Counted from the first letter of the stretch, positions 14,891 to 22,739 are shown. The stretch is 23,952 nucleotides of DNA from Fimbriimonas sp. (GCA_030447945.1 JAUJNV010000041.1:1-23952), one strand, 5' to 3'. The notes: generated by a model from the sequence alone, not told the origin. Made by a program: numbers and translations.

Positions 14891-16258
14891 TCAAGAATGC
14901 TCCAGCGTCTGTAGCGCGAATGCGCTGGCCTCCTCCAAGTCCATCGCCGCGCCCTCGGCCGTGACCGCAGCGAAGATTTCGGCCCCTAGCGTCTCGTGCA
15001 AGAGTGCCCGGAGTGCGGCATGCTCGGCTGCGTCGACTGGCGGCACGGGCGTGGGACGGCGCAGGCGAGCGGCGGCCGTGGCGCCGAGAATGAGAGTTGC
15101 CTCCCTTGGGCGCGCTGCCGTGGCTAGGAGCGACGCCGCGACATCGAGTGCGAGCGGCACCACGTACGGGGTGTGGGAGCGGAAGTAGCTGGAGAGCGCC
15201 GTCCGCGCCGCGGGCGCCCGGTCCAGAGCGAGCGCCGCGCGGGCCTGGGCGATGAGAGCCTCCTCCCTCGATTCCGCTATCTTGGCGTTCGCGACGGCTT
15301 CGCACGCCATCGCCAGCGCGTCTTCGGGCCGGCCTTGGGCCCTTCGGCACTCGGCCCATAGGATCTTTAGGTCGATGAGCAAGGTCGCCGACTCCAGGCT
15401 TGTCGCTAGCTCAGTGCCGGCCCGAACCTCCATTTCGGCTTCGTCGAGATGGCCCAGACGGTAATGGAGACGCCCGCGAAAGAATCGGCAGTAAGCCTGC
15501 GAGTAACCGTTGGGCTCGTCGCGGAGGATGGCGGCGCATCGGTCCAAGGCCCCGGCGGCGGCGGAATAGTCGCCCGAGTCGACGAGAACGTTGGCGAGAT
15601 TGTTCAGGAGATACGGCTGCTCCCTGATGCGCAGAGCTCCCTCAAAGGTCTCTCGGGCGTGGGTAAAGTCGCCGGAATCCTTTGCCGCGCAGCCGATGGT
15701 GTTGAGCGCGTTGACCTCCTTCAGGGTGTCGCCGAGCGCGCGAGCCAGGGGAAGGGCCTGCTCCGCCCATGAGACGGCCTCCGCCAGCCTTCCCATCTCC
15801 ATCGCGAAGAAACCGGCCGCACTGAGCGCGTTGAAGCGCCGGGCGTCGTCGGAAGGGGGATCGTCTTCACGCAACGCCGCCTCCGTTCGCTCCAAGGCTT
15901 CGCTATGGGCGCCTCGGGCGACCCAGAAATGCATGAGGCAACCCACCATCTCGAGCCGCTCCGCCGGCGTGCCGCGGTTCAGTGCCGCGCGCAGGTTGTC
16001 GCCTTCGGGCGACAACCTGCGCATCGTCTCGACCGAACGATAGCTCGTAGGGCCTTCCTTCGCTGCCAAGCCGCAAAAGAACGACGCGTGGTGCGCGAAC
16101 ACCTCCGCCTCCTCCCCGCACTCGCCGAGCCGTTCAGCGGCGTAGTGCCGCACCGTCTCCAGCAGCCGGTACCGCCCGGTGGCTTCATCGTAGGCGACGA
16201 GGCTCTTGCCGACGAGGGATTCCAGCCCATCCAGAACCTCCCAAGCGTCCAAAGTCAT
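14891..16258 (-). CDS. C-terminal (TPR) half of an AfsR/LuxR-type NTPase regulator
   Basis: An intact 455-residue frame from ATG 16258. Residues 4-50 (TLDAWEVLDGLESLVGKSLV, RYRLLETVRHYAAERL) form the winged-helix end of the NB-ARC/STAND ATPase module of AfsR- or GutR-like regulators, where 'LLDGLxSLVDKSLV ... RYRLLETVRxYAxERL' is the conserved signature. The rest is TPR-like helices (ALNTIGCAAKDSGDFTHARE, LLNNLANVLVDSGDYSAA, FFRGRLHYRLGHLDEAE) followed by a C-terminal region LILGATAAARLRRPTPVPP seen in the same family. The P-loop, AAA-like part and any DNA-binding or cyclase domain are absent. A TATGAT box 12 bases before the ATG suggests it is expressed on its own, so it may be a stand-alone TPR protein or a truncated regulator. 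Confidence 0.8.
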   Translation of the reverse strand: MTLDAWEVLDGLESLVGKSLVAYDEATGRYRLLETVRHYAAERLGECGEEAEVFAHHASFFCGLAAKEGPTSYRSVETMRRLSPEGDNLRAALNRGTPAERLEMVGCLMHFWVARGAHSEALERTEAALREDDPPSDDARRFNALSAAGFFAMEMGRLAEAVSWAEQALPLARALGDTLKEVNALNTIGCAAKDSGDFTHARETFEGALRIREQPYLLNNLANVLVDSGDYSAAAGALDRCAAILRDEPNGYSQAYCRFFRGRLHYRLGHLDEAEMEVRAGTELATSLESATLLIDLKILWAECRRAQGRPEDALAMACEAVANAKIAESREEALIAQARAALALDRAPAARTALSSYFRSHTPYVVPLALDVAASLLATAARPREATLILGATAAARLRRPTPVPPVDAAEHAALRALLHETLGAEIFAAVTAEGAAMDLEEASAFALQTLEHS

Positions 16259-16270
16259 GCCTCTGCACCT

Positions 16271-16276
16271 ATCATA
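16271..16276 (-). promoter_or_regulatory. TATGAT -10 box before the TPR gene
   Basis: On the minus strand TATGAT (16276-16271) lies 12 bases before ATG 16258. It is a near-perfect -10. The -35 is not clear. Confidence 0.45.
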
Positions 16277-16316
16277 GCTGCGCACCGTTCGTCGCGCTGC
16301 AGAGCGGCTCCTCCCC

Positions 16317-16925
16317 CTATTTCCAACCACCCGCGCCCGCCGTGACTCGACGCCAGCCTTTCGTCGGCACAAACCTAAAGAGCTTCGCGTCGATCTTCGG
16401 ATTAATCCTCAGGTTCTCGAAGACGATCACCTGGGTGATCGACCCCAGGTTTGCCGAAATTCCGATCGGCAGACGAGACTTCGGATCGAAGAAGACGAAG
16501 AGCTTGGTCTCCTTGGTCATTTGCCCTCGGCCGTCCAGCTCGATGCGAAGGGTGGCTCGGTTGCGCCACGCTACCTTGCGCAATTCACCCAGTACCGGAA
16601 GCCCCGCCTGAAGCGTGTCGAGACCGACGGCTGGCAGCAGGCTGAAGGTGGCGGGAAGGGGTGGCCGTACCTGGTAGATCCTCTTATCCGATCGGTAGGT
16701 CCACCCCTTCTTCGGATTACCCACGTCGGTCACCATAGCCGACTCGGCGCGGAAGTAGCTGCCCTTGCGGAACCAGTATCGCGTCCGCCTATCGTTCGGG
16801 AACTCCTCTATCGTCTTGAGTTGCGTGGACGTAAGCGTCCAGCCCCTTCCAGCCGGCGCACCGCGTCCTGCATCAGGCCCTCCGCAGACCCGACCGGTTG
16901 AAGCAGCGTCAAGAGCATGACTCAT
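16317..16925 (-). CDS. LolA-like secreted protein (outer membrane lipoprotein carrier type)
   Basis: The reading frame to TAG 16317 contains WTLTSTQLKTIEEFPNDRRT, YWFRKGSYFRAESAMVTDVG, KGWTYRSDKRIYQVRPPL, WRNRATLRIELDGRGQMTKE, LFVFFDPKSRLPIGISANLG, NLRINPKIDAKLFRFVPTKGW. This order (repeated beta strands, a 'G..W.YR.DK..Y' turn and a final 'NPxIDxxLFxFxPPxGW') is the half-barrel of LolA/DUF2092-type proteins. The in-frame ATG is 16925, but ATG 16918, five bases after a TAGGAT box, would give MLLTLLQPVGSAEGLMQDAV, a better signal-like start. It needs one frameshift near 16840. LolA moves lipoproteins through the periplasm, but related proteins only bind lipids, so the role is open. Confidence 0.65.
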   Translation of the reverse strand: MSHALDAASTGRVCGGPDAGRGAPAGRGWTLTSTQLKTIEEFPNDRRTRYWFRKGSYFRAESAMVTDVGNPKKGWTYRSDKRIYQVRPPLPATFSLLPAVGLDTLQAGLPVLGELRKVAWRNRATLRIELDGRGQMTKETKLFVFFDPKSRLPIGISANLGSITQVIVFENLRINPKIDAKLFRFVPTKGWRRVTAGAGGWK

Positions 16926-16929
16926 CCTA
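16924..16929 (-). promoter_or_regulatory. TAGGAT -10-like box before the LolA-like gene
   Basis: On the minus strand TAGGAT (16929-16924) stands five bases before ATG 16918, again the leaderless geometry, and this supports that start over 16925. Confidence 0.4.
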
Positions 16930-17085
16930 TCGCAAAAGGGTCGCGCCGATAGGATCCGTTCAGACATTAAGGCGTGGATACCGCGACTCCAACGGCAGGC
17001 GCTTCCCGCCACTAAGAACGCAACGGCCCATGGATGATGAGCCCTGAAACGGCGAGCCGCTTCCCTCCCGCGGCGTAGAAGGGTT

Positions 17086-17379
17086 ATGAGCTGGATGCTG
17101 ATCGCTGCCCTGCTAGGCTTGTGGCTGCTGCTGCTGCAACTCGGATCCTGCCCCGGCTGGCTGCCTGACGTGACTCGTGCCGAGGCCGAATCCGTCGGAT
17201 TCGAACGGATGAGGCGGCGAAGGCACACCGCAAAGCTAGCGGCGCTCCGCCTGCGGGCCTGGAGAACGCGGCAGCGGCTCCATGGCAGAAGCTCCTCGGT
17301 AGGATTTTCTGTATCGAGGCACGCGTACGTTACGCCCTATGCGCGAGGGATCGGATGCCTGCGCGGCTCGGGCACCTAA
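17086..17379 (+). CDS. Small membrane-anchored hypothetical protein
   Basis: ATG 17086 opens a 97-residue frame with a strongly hydrophobic start (MSWMLIAALLGLWLLLLQLG) and then a basic part (ERMRRRRHTAKLAALRLRAW). This could be a real small membrane protein, and TAGAAG lies four bases before the ATG. It has no known family, and its C-terminal third beyond about 17290 has weaker coding character. The end overlaps nothing. It may equally be chance. Confidence 0.35.
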   Translation: MSWMLIAALLGLWLLLLQLGSCPGWLPDVTRAEAESVGFERMRRRRHTAKLAALRLRAWRTRQRLHGRSSSVGFSVSRHAYVTPYARGIGCLRGSGT

Positions 17380-17393
17380 CCTGCGAATGGCTG

Positions 17394-18221
17394 TTACGAA
17401 GCAGCGACCTGGTACTGGATGGTGTCTTTGCCGGACTTCTGGCCATGTACGCTATGCGTCGACCTGGCTCAGGAGCTCGTCCACCGTGAGCGGCGGCACG
17501 ATGCACGTGACGACGCCGATGCTGAAGGATACGCGGTGGCCCTGGCCGTGCATCGCCTCTCGCAGCTTTTCCTGAACCTTTTGGATCGCGGTCCGAGCGC
17601 CTTCTTCCGGTTCGGGGCATCAAGACCGCGAACTCGTCGCCGCCCAGGCGCGCCACCACGTCCGACTCGCGGAGGTTCGGCAGGGTCTGGACGGCCAGGC
17701 GCAGGAGACTATCGCCCGCCGCGTGGCCCAGGGTGTCGTTCACCCGCTTGAAGTCGTCCACGTCGAGGTACGCCACGCTCAGCGTCCCGATACCGGCGCG
17801 AGCGGCCCATCTCATGGTCGGTGAGCCTGACGAACGCGCGGAAGTTGAGCGCGCCCGTCTTGAAGTCGTAGTCCGCCTCCTGCTTGACCTTCTCGAAGGC
17901 GTCGCGCACGGTCGCCAGCAGGAGCGCGATGATGACGAACGAGATCGTACAAGACTCCGTTCAGGTAGTCGGTGAAGATGTGCAGGCCGGTCTCGCGGGA
18001 GGCGACATCGATGCCGAGCTGGATCGCGCCGGAGATCACCGCCACCACCATTCCCACGCGCGCGAGCGATACGACGTACGCGGCGATAGAGACCGAAGGA
18101 AAGTAGAAGACGGCGAGCGCGACGACGGACCCCGTCACGAAGTCCAGAAGGCCCATGGCCGCCATGAAGCCGCCGCAAAGAGCGAGCAAGAGAATCTTGC
18201 TCTGCCCTCCACGCGCGGCAT
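17394..18221 (-). pseudogene. Membrane GGDEF diguanylate cyclase, frameshifted
   Basis: Joined across frames: MPRVEG, QSKILLLALCGGFMAAMGLL, DFVTGSVVALAVFYFPSVSI, AAYVVSLARVGMVVAVISGA, which are several transmembrane helices of the MASE-like type. Then EAFEKVKQEADYDFKTGALN-like text (the linker with D-x-x-TGALN), LSVAYLDVDDFKRVNDTLGH, LRLAVQTLPNLRESDVVARL, GGDEFAVLMP, and VSFSIGVVTCIVPPLTVDEL, YMAKKSGKDTIQYQVAAS to TAA 17394-17396. The active-site GGDEF is intact and RESD lies exactly five residues before it, the inhibitory I-site (RxxD), so it would make c-di-GMP with product feedback. Breaks lie near 17480, 17620, 17800, 17945 and 18200. The start at ATG 18221 is provisional. The pilin genes nearby are a natural target of c-di-GMP control. 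Confidence 0.88.
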
Positions 18222-18246
18222 CAGGAAGTTGCGCACCAGCGTCTAA

Positions 18247-18584
18247 TTGTCGGTCGTCCGGTCCGCTTTCCTTACGGTATGGAACATACCCCCGCCGTGC
18301 GACGGGCCGCCCCTGCTCCCTTTGCTTCGGCCAAGGTAGAAGCAGCGAAGAGGTGGTTAATCTCAGATTGGGAGGGGCCGAGGAATCACGAAGATGGGTG
18401 CTTTAACCGACATGGGAAGAGGGCGATCCTCATCAGAGTTACAGCCGTCACCCAACGAGGGAACAGACGCGGGCCGACGCGTGTGTGCCTGAAGTTGGCG
18501 GGGAGGTATCCCCTGCTTCTTGTAACGGAGGGGCTGGTCGGCGTCTTATCCTCGCAGTGCCGACCGTGGCACAGGAGAGCAGCA
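18247..18584. other. Intergenic region without a supported gene
   Basis: About 340 bases between the GGDEF start and the next gene. It is less GC-rich than the flanks in parts (around 18340-18440). Frames on both strands are shadows without motifs or third-position bias. A weak promoter-like pair (TTGTAA near 18519 and TTATCC near 18546) precedes the gene at 18585. Confidence 0.4.
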
Positions 18585-19075
18585 ATGACCATCAACGTAT
18601 CGGCTTGGTTTCGGCCCTTGCGATCGGCATCATGGGAACTGGCGTTCGCCCAGAGTGGGCACCGCTTCCCCGCCAAGGACCGACCCGCCTACGATCAGCA
18701 TGGGTTCACCAACGAAGAGCTCAACCGAATGGACCGCGAGCTCGCTGGACCGTCGGACAGCCAGCGTCGGCGGATCTCGGCGATCAACCGCGAGGCGGGG
18801 AGATTCGCGAAGTCCAGAACTCGTCCTCGTCCCGTTCGGAAAGACGGCCCGCATCCGCGAGATCGGCCACCGCGCCCTCGAGCGTATCCACGCGGTCCTG
18901 AACGCGCGACGTGAGCGCGGCTGAACGAGATTCGGGATCATGATCGACGCGACGACCACGATCGTCACGACCGCTACTATGACGACGACGATCAGCGGAG
19001 CACGACAAGGACAAAAAGTCCAAGAAGCCAAAGAAGGCTAAAAAGGCCAAGAAGTCGAAGTCCAAGGGCGGGTAA
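18585..19075 (+). pseudogene. Secreted protein with His/Asp-rich patch and Lys-rich tail, frameshifted
   Basis: ATG 18585, with GGAG seven bases upstream, starts MTIN and, after a shift, RIGLVSALAIGIMGTGVAFA, a clear signal peptide. The mature part reads QSGHRFPAKDRPAYDQHGFT, NEELNRMDRELAGPSDSQRR, RISAINREA and a helical stretch, then a His/Asp-rich patch (HDRRDDHDRHDRYYDDDD) and the basic tail EHDKDKKSKKPKKAKKAKKS, KSKGG before TAA 19073-19075. The acidic/His cluster could bind metal ions and the Lys-rich tail could bind nucleic acid or anionic wall polymers. The family is not recognised. At least three shifts are needed (near 18597, 18650 and 18800). A strong terminator follows. Confidence 0.55.
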
Positions 19076-19091
19076 CCCCGAGACTCGGCAA

Positions 19092-19128
19092 AGTGAAGAG
19101 CTCCGCCCCTTCGGCGGGGCTCTTCACT
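19092..19128 (+). terminator. Strong hairpin terminator
   Basis: AGTGAAGAGCTCCGCC (19092-19107) pairs with GGCGGGGCTCTTCACT (19113-19128) over 16 positions, with one G-T wobble and a five-base loop. It lies 17 bases after the stop at 19075. T-rich sequence follows only later (GGTTTT from 19137). Confidence 0.7.
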
Positions 19129-19318
19129 TCAAGGAGGTTTTGGGCTCCTGGGATGCGTGCGAGCAGCGTCCTGAGGGTCGCAGAGGAGAAATCAGGCACC
19201 GCTACGAGCTAAGGAACCTCGGGGACTATGCGAGAATCCTGCTGAACCAACGAGAACGTCGTCGAGGCGGAACAAGGGTGAGGGCGCAGGCGAGCATGCA
19301 GGGGACGAGGGAGACAGA

Positions 19319-19657
19319 ATGAACCGAGTTCGCAGGATCAGGGGCTTCACACTCGCCGAAATCATGATCGTGGTGCTCATCATCGGCATCCTGGATGGCC
19401 ATCGCCGTGCCGAACTTGATCGCCGCCCGCGAGAGTAGCCGACAGAACACCTGCATCGCCAACCTGAAGCAGATCGACCCGCCAAGGAGCAATGGGCGAT
19501 GCACAACCGGAAGACCAACGGCGACGCCGTCACCTTTAGCGACCTGACGGACGCCTCGGGCTACTTGAAGGGCCTCGCCACGGGCCCGGACCGCCCATCC
19601 GGCGGCACCTACACCGTCGACGCGATCGGCAAGCGCAAGCCCAAGCGCTCGACTTAG
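19319..19657 (+). pseudogene. Type IV prepilin-like protein, copy 1, frameshifted
   Basis: ATG 19319 gives MNRVRRIRGFTLAEIMIVVL, IIGIL and, after an extra base near 19395 (CTGGATGGCC against CTGATGGCG in copy 2), AIAVPNLIAARESSRQNTCI, ANLKQID; after another gap near 19479, AKEQWAMHNRKTNGDAVTFS, DLTDASGYLKGLATGPDRPS, GGTYTVDAIGKRKPKRST to TAG 19655-19657. The G|FTLxE site for prepilin peptidase with Glu5 of the mature chain, and the 20-residue hydrophobic helix, define the class III signal. It parallels copy 2 (23088) along its length but lacks three of that copy's four Cys and ends in a basic tail. It is probably a pseudopilin or minor pilin. The leader upstream (19129-19318) shares the words GAGAATCCT and GGGGACGAGGGA with the later leaders. 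Confidence 0.85.
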
Positions 19658-20390
19658 GCATAGTCCGCTTCGTCATATGCCCGCAGGGCGTGTAGATGCG
19701 GAGTCAAGGCTTTGGCCGGGTCGAAAGGGGTTCGGGCTAGACGGCGTGGCAGATCATAGACTTCATGCCGGGCATAGTCCATGAGCCTCTCGTAGTGGGT
19801 CATCGGGTTGTGCGTCTTCATGTAGAAGGGTAGCGGGCGTTGCCCCGCCTGGCATCCGCTCCGGCGCGCCTCTTGGGCGACTGGCTTCTTCGGGGGCAGA
19901 CCCCGACGTAGGCGGCCCTGCGCGACGCCTCCGCGAGGAACCCCACGGCGGCGCGGGGGCCGCCTACCTACGGCACGACCTGCGCGGCGAGCCTCCTTCC
20001 ACAGGAAGGCGAGGGTCCGGGCCGCACCGACGCCTCGGCGACGTCCGCGCCTCCGCCTCTAAGATCTCCTGGTTCGTCAGGTCGAGATCCGTGCCTGGTC
20101 GGAGCCAGTCGGCTCAGCTCCGGGAGGCGGCGGGCACCAGGCGCGGTGCGAGATGCGCAGGGCGAGCCGCGCGTCGGCGCGGTCCGTCTTGTTCAGGACA
20201 CGCCCTGGCGCACGCGGCGAGGCCTAACCTCCGCTGAAGAGCAAGAGCCCGGCTCCAGGCAGACCTCCGCGTCGCGAGGCAGCCCACGCCGAGCGCCCGC
20301 CCCGCGCGGTCGTTGGCGAAACTCCGCTCTCTCCCAGCACGGCCGCGTCCAGGTCTCTTGCTCACGTCGATCCCGATCCACGTTCCCCAT
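19654..20390 (-). mobile_element. IS110-like transposase remnant
   Basis: In shifting minus-strand frames: TWIGIDVSK (the first Asp of the DEDD RuvC-like site), LDAAVLGES, VCLEPTGSYS (CLEPTGSY-like), NKTDRADARLALRISHRAW, then VGGPRAAVGFLAEASRRAAY, VGVCPRRSQS and NARYPSTLYMKTHNPMTHYE, the transposase_20 part with the family's 'AAYVGLVPR..QS' and 'NARLRRALYM...HNP'. This is the IS110/IS1111 type. About 60 residues or more are missing (the part before the IPGVG motif) and several indels break the frame, so it is not functional. The start is ATG 20390 and the provisional end TAA 19654, which abuts the pilin stop. The true element borders are uncertain. Confidence 0.72.
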
Positions 20391-20803
20391 CCCCGCCCGG
20401 GAACGCCTCACGCTTGCGAGAACTCTCTTGCCAAGAAGAACGAAGGGTCCAAGATGCTGTCCGAGGTCGTGGGAGGCACCGGCGGAGCGCCTTCTACACG
20501 TCGAGGTCGAAGCCTCCAGCCGTCGCGCGCGCTCTGTGACCGCCGGTCCCCGCCACACGCACTCAAGATAAGCCGTCGCCCTGCGGGGGGCCTACCTACG
20601 GCACGACCTGCCATGCACCCTCCTGCCCAGGCGTCGCGCAGGGCAACGACTACACGCCCTGCGGGCCTAACCCTCCGAAGACGAAGAGGGCTGAGCCAGC
20701 CCGCCGAGAAACTCCCTCACTGAGCAGCAGGGCGGTCTCACCCATCCCCGCCCGACGGGCAGGGGGAGTTCGCCCCGCCGACCTCCTGGCCTGGGACGCA
20801 GCA
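20391..20803. other. IS-flanking region with shuffled repeats, no gene
   Basis: No coding gene is supported. The 20-base word CCTACCTACGGCACGACCTG at 20591-20610 also occurs at 19963-19982 inside the transposase. GGCGTCGCGCAGGGC (20630-20644) is the reverse complement of 19915-19929, and CTACACGCCCTGCGGGC (20650-20666) is the reverse complement of 19679-19695. Being upstream of the transposase start, this is where the non-coding end of an IS110-type element would lie. Confidence 0.5.
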
Positions 20804-20831
20804 CGAAGCCCCGCTGGAGGACGGGGCTTCG
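20804..20831 (-). terminator. Hairpin terminator of the lipoprotein gene
   Basis: CGAAGCCCC (20804-20812) pairs with GGGGCTTCG (20823-20831) around a ten-base loop, 17 bases beyond the stop of the minus-strand gene ending at 20849. Confidence 0.6.
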
Positions 20832-20848
20832 GGGAGTTCGGCAGAATC

Positions 20849-21700
20849 CTATTGAAGAACGATGCTGCCCACAGGGGTGTCGGTGTTCGCGGTGACGACC
20901 ACGTCGGCCTGGGTGGCGGTTCGCACCGTTCCCGTGGTGGGATCGGTGTAGGTGAAGGTGAGGGTGTAGGTTCCGGGCAGGAGCGCCCAGAGCTTGAAGG
21001 TTCCGTCCTGGAGGGTCGAGGTCGTGTTGACTTCGGTGCCGACCACGTAGCTAGGGCCCGCGGCGTAGGTGGCCTTTACCGTCGCGTTGTTCAGCGGATT
21101 GGCTCCGTCGGTCGCGGTGCCGGTGACGGTGCCGGAGAGGACCTTGACCACGGCCGGGATCACGGGCTGGAGGCGGTAGTTGCCGTTGCCCTGCTTGATC
21201 AGAGACTTATGCACGTTGAAGTCGAGCAGGATCTCCGTGACCTGGTTCGGGTCTATCGTGTAGTTCAGGTTGATCTTGATGCCGGACCGGCTGCCGCTGG
21301 GGACAGTCACGTTGTGCGTGCCCTCGGAGTCGGTGACGGTCGCGCTGTCCACGAAGAGCCGGACCTGGTTGTAGCGGCCGGCAGGGACGGTGCCTTGGGC
21401 GAGGAGCGTGTCGTTCTTGACGAGATCCAGCAGGTTGATGGTCCGCGGTGCCGTGTCCAGCGTCTGCCACTTTCCATCGAGGTGCGCCTCGACGCGGCTG
21501 ATGGTGACGTTGAGCGCGGAGATCGTGGGGTCCGGCGCATCGGCGAGGCGAACGGCAAGGGTGCCCGTTCCAGCCGAGACGGAGCCGCCGTCGCTGCCTC
21601 CTCCACCGGCACAGCCGACCGAGGCGACGGCCAAGGCGCCGAGGGCGACGAGGGTCAGGAGGCCTTTGCCTTTTTCTCTCAGGGTGTGAAGCATAGTCAT
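20849..21700 (-). CDS. DUF4382 lipoprotein with carboxypeptidase-regulatory-like domain
   Basis: An intact 283-residue protein. ATG 21700 is chosen because GAGGA lies seven bases upstream and residues 1-30 (MTMLHTLREKGKGLLTLVAL ... ASVGC) are a lipoprotein signal with Cys30 as probable lipid site, though the -3 residue is Ser rather than Leu. A Gly/Ser linker is followed by GTLAVRLADAPDPTISALNV, TISRVEAHLDGKWQTL, TINLLDLVKNDTLLAQGTVP, AGRYNQVRLFVDSATVTD, the DUF4382 fold, with VTEILLDFNVHKSLI. Residues about 200-283 are a beta-sandwich of the carboxypeptidase-regulatory type (GTVTGTATDGANPLNNATVK, DGTFKLWALLPGTYTLTFTY). It sits on the outer surface or in the periplasm, probably structural or substrate-binding. 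Its gene is alone and divergent from the glycosyltransferase. Confidence 0.88.
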   Translation of the reverse strand: MTMLHTLREKGKGLLTLVALGALAVASVGCAGGGGSDGGSVSAGTGTLAVRLADAPDPTISALNVTISRVEAHLDGKWQTLDTAPRTINLLDLVKNDTLLAQGTVPAGRYNQVRLFVDSATVTDSEGTHNVTVPSGSRSGIKINLNYTIDPNQVTEILLDFNVHKSLIKQGNGNYRLQPVIPAVVKVLSGTVTGTATDGANPLNNATVKATYAAGPSYVVGTEVNTTSTLQDGTFKLWALLPGTYTLTFTYTDPTTGTVRTATQADVVVTANTDTPVGSIVLQ

Positions 21701-22028
21701 AGGGATTCCTCGAAACTCATGCGAAGGACTGCCAGCATTGCCAGGCCGCTCGCACTTTGTCAGAGGGATGAGGTGCGCTTGGGTTTCACTCTCCGAAAGA
21801 GTGTCGAGAAATGCGCCTTCCTCGGGCTTAGAGTATTTCCGCAGCTCGGCTGCTAAGGTGACGGCTCTCCGGCGACGTATCCACCGCTTGCGAAGTCTGC
21901 ACTTCGGCCGCTTGAGGTACCGCAGGCGGTCGCACGCGGCGCAGTCTCTCGGTGGCGTCCGTGTAGATCCTTTGTTATAAACTGACGCGGAGTGAGAGGG
22001 GCTTGGCGGCCCTCGGTCGAGGCTTATC
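21701..22028. other. Divergent intergenic region, no gene
   Basis: About 330 bases between the divergent starts of the lipoprotein and glycosyltransferase genes. A frame continuous with the lipoprotein covers it but has no signal or motif and is not used. It contains small hairpins (CACTCTCCGAAAGAGTG near 21786-21802 and CGAAGTCTGCACTTCG near 21891-21906). TATAAA near 21975 may be a -10 for the glycosyltransferase gene. Confidence 0.45.
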
Positions 22029-22739
22029 ATGCGCTTCCTCGTCGTTATCCCCACTATTCGGCAGGGCCTTCCGGGCTTCGACGAGACGATGTGCCGGGTG
22101 CGGGAGTCCCTGACGCGGCCCACCGAGCTACATATCCTCGACGGCAAGCAGGGCAAGGCGCAGACCCTGAACCGCGCGCTCGACGAGCTGCTCCCGAAGA
22201 GCGAGGCCGAGGTGTACGTCACCCTCGACGACGACTACATCCCGCCGCCCGGCTGGCAGGACCTCCTCGCGCGGGGCTTCGAGGCTCAGCCGAGGTGGGG
22301 GGCGCTCGGGATCTGGCTGGGGGACGACGAAGCCTCCCGCTACTACATGCTCGCCCACTACTGCGGTCGGCTTCGGGAGCACCACGGACTGCGCTTCCGC
22401 GACGTGCCGCACAACATCGTCGGGTGCATGATCGCCTTTCGGCGCGAGGTGGCGCTGGCCGTCGGGAAAACGCCGTCATCGGACGAGCGGTACCAGGTGT
22501 GGGAGGACGGCTACCGCTGCGCGAGGGTGAAGAAGCTGGGGTACCGGATGGCCTATCTTGTGGGCGAGCCGCCGACGCTTGTCTCCTATGCGGATCGCGA
22601 CGAGTACCGGGAGGCCAAGGAGCAGGATATCCGCCACGCGGTGCCGCGGATCACCGGGTACATGCGGCAAGGGGGCGTCGGCCCTTCCCTGGTGGCCCGG
22701 ATCGTGGGCAAGATCCGGCGGACTCTTCGCGGGGGGTAG
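22029..22739 (+). CDS. Family 2 glycosyltransferase
   Basis: An intact 236-residue protein. It starts MRFLVVIPTIRQGLPGFDET, the first strand of a GT-A fold. The donor site shows LHILDGKQGKAQTLNRALDE (the 'KxxALN' segment that marks GT2 acceptor loops) and YVTLDDDYIPPPGW, where Asp67-69 are the nucleotide-sugar metal-binding DxD. The catalytic 'ED' is in VWEDGYRC (Glu159-Asp160), followed by LGYRMAYLVGEPPTLVSYAD. There are no membrane segments, so it works at the membrane face or in the cytosol, transferring a sugar from a UDP- or GDP-donor. The acceptor is unknown. GAGG lies six bases before the ATG. Its closeness to the pilins allows a role in surface glycans or pilin glycosylation, but this is only context. 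Confidence 0.87.
   Translation: MRFLVVIPTIRQGLPGFDETMCRVRESLTRPTELHILDGKQGKAQTLNRALDELLPKSEAEVYVTLDDDYIPPPGWQDLLARGFEAQPRWGALGIWLGDDEASRYYMLAHYCGRLREHHGLRFRDVPHNIVGCMIAFRREVALAVGKTPSSDERYQVWEDGYRCARVKKLGYRMAYLVGEPPTLVSYADRDEYREAKEQDIRHAVPRITGYMRQGGVGPSLVARIVGKIRRTLRGG

Noticed and set aside
20852..21856. 334-residue plus-strand open frame
   Set aside because: Antisense of the DUF4382 lipoprotein, which has a signal peptide, a ribosome site and a family match on the other strand.
21701..22222. N-terminal extension of the DUF4382 frame
   Set aside because: It lacks a ribosome site and motifs, and the signal peptide and GAGGA start at 21700 mark the real start.
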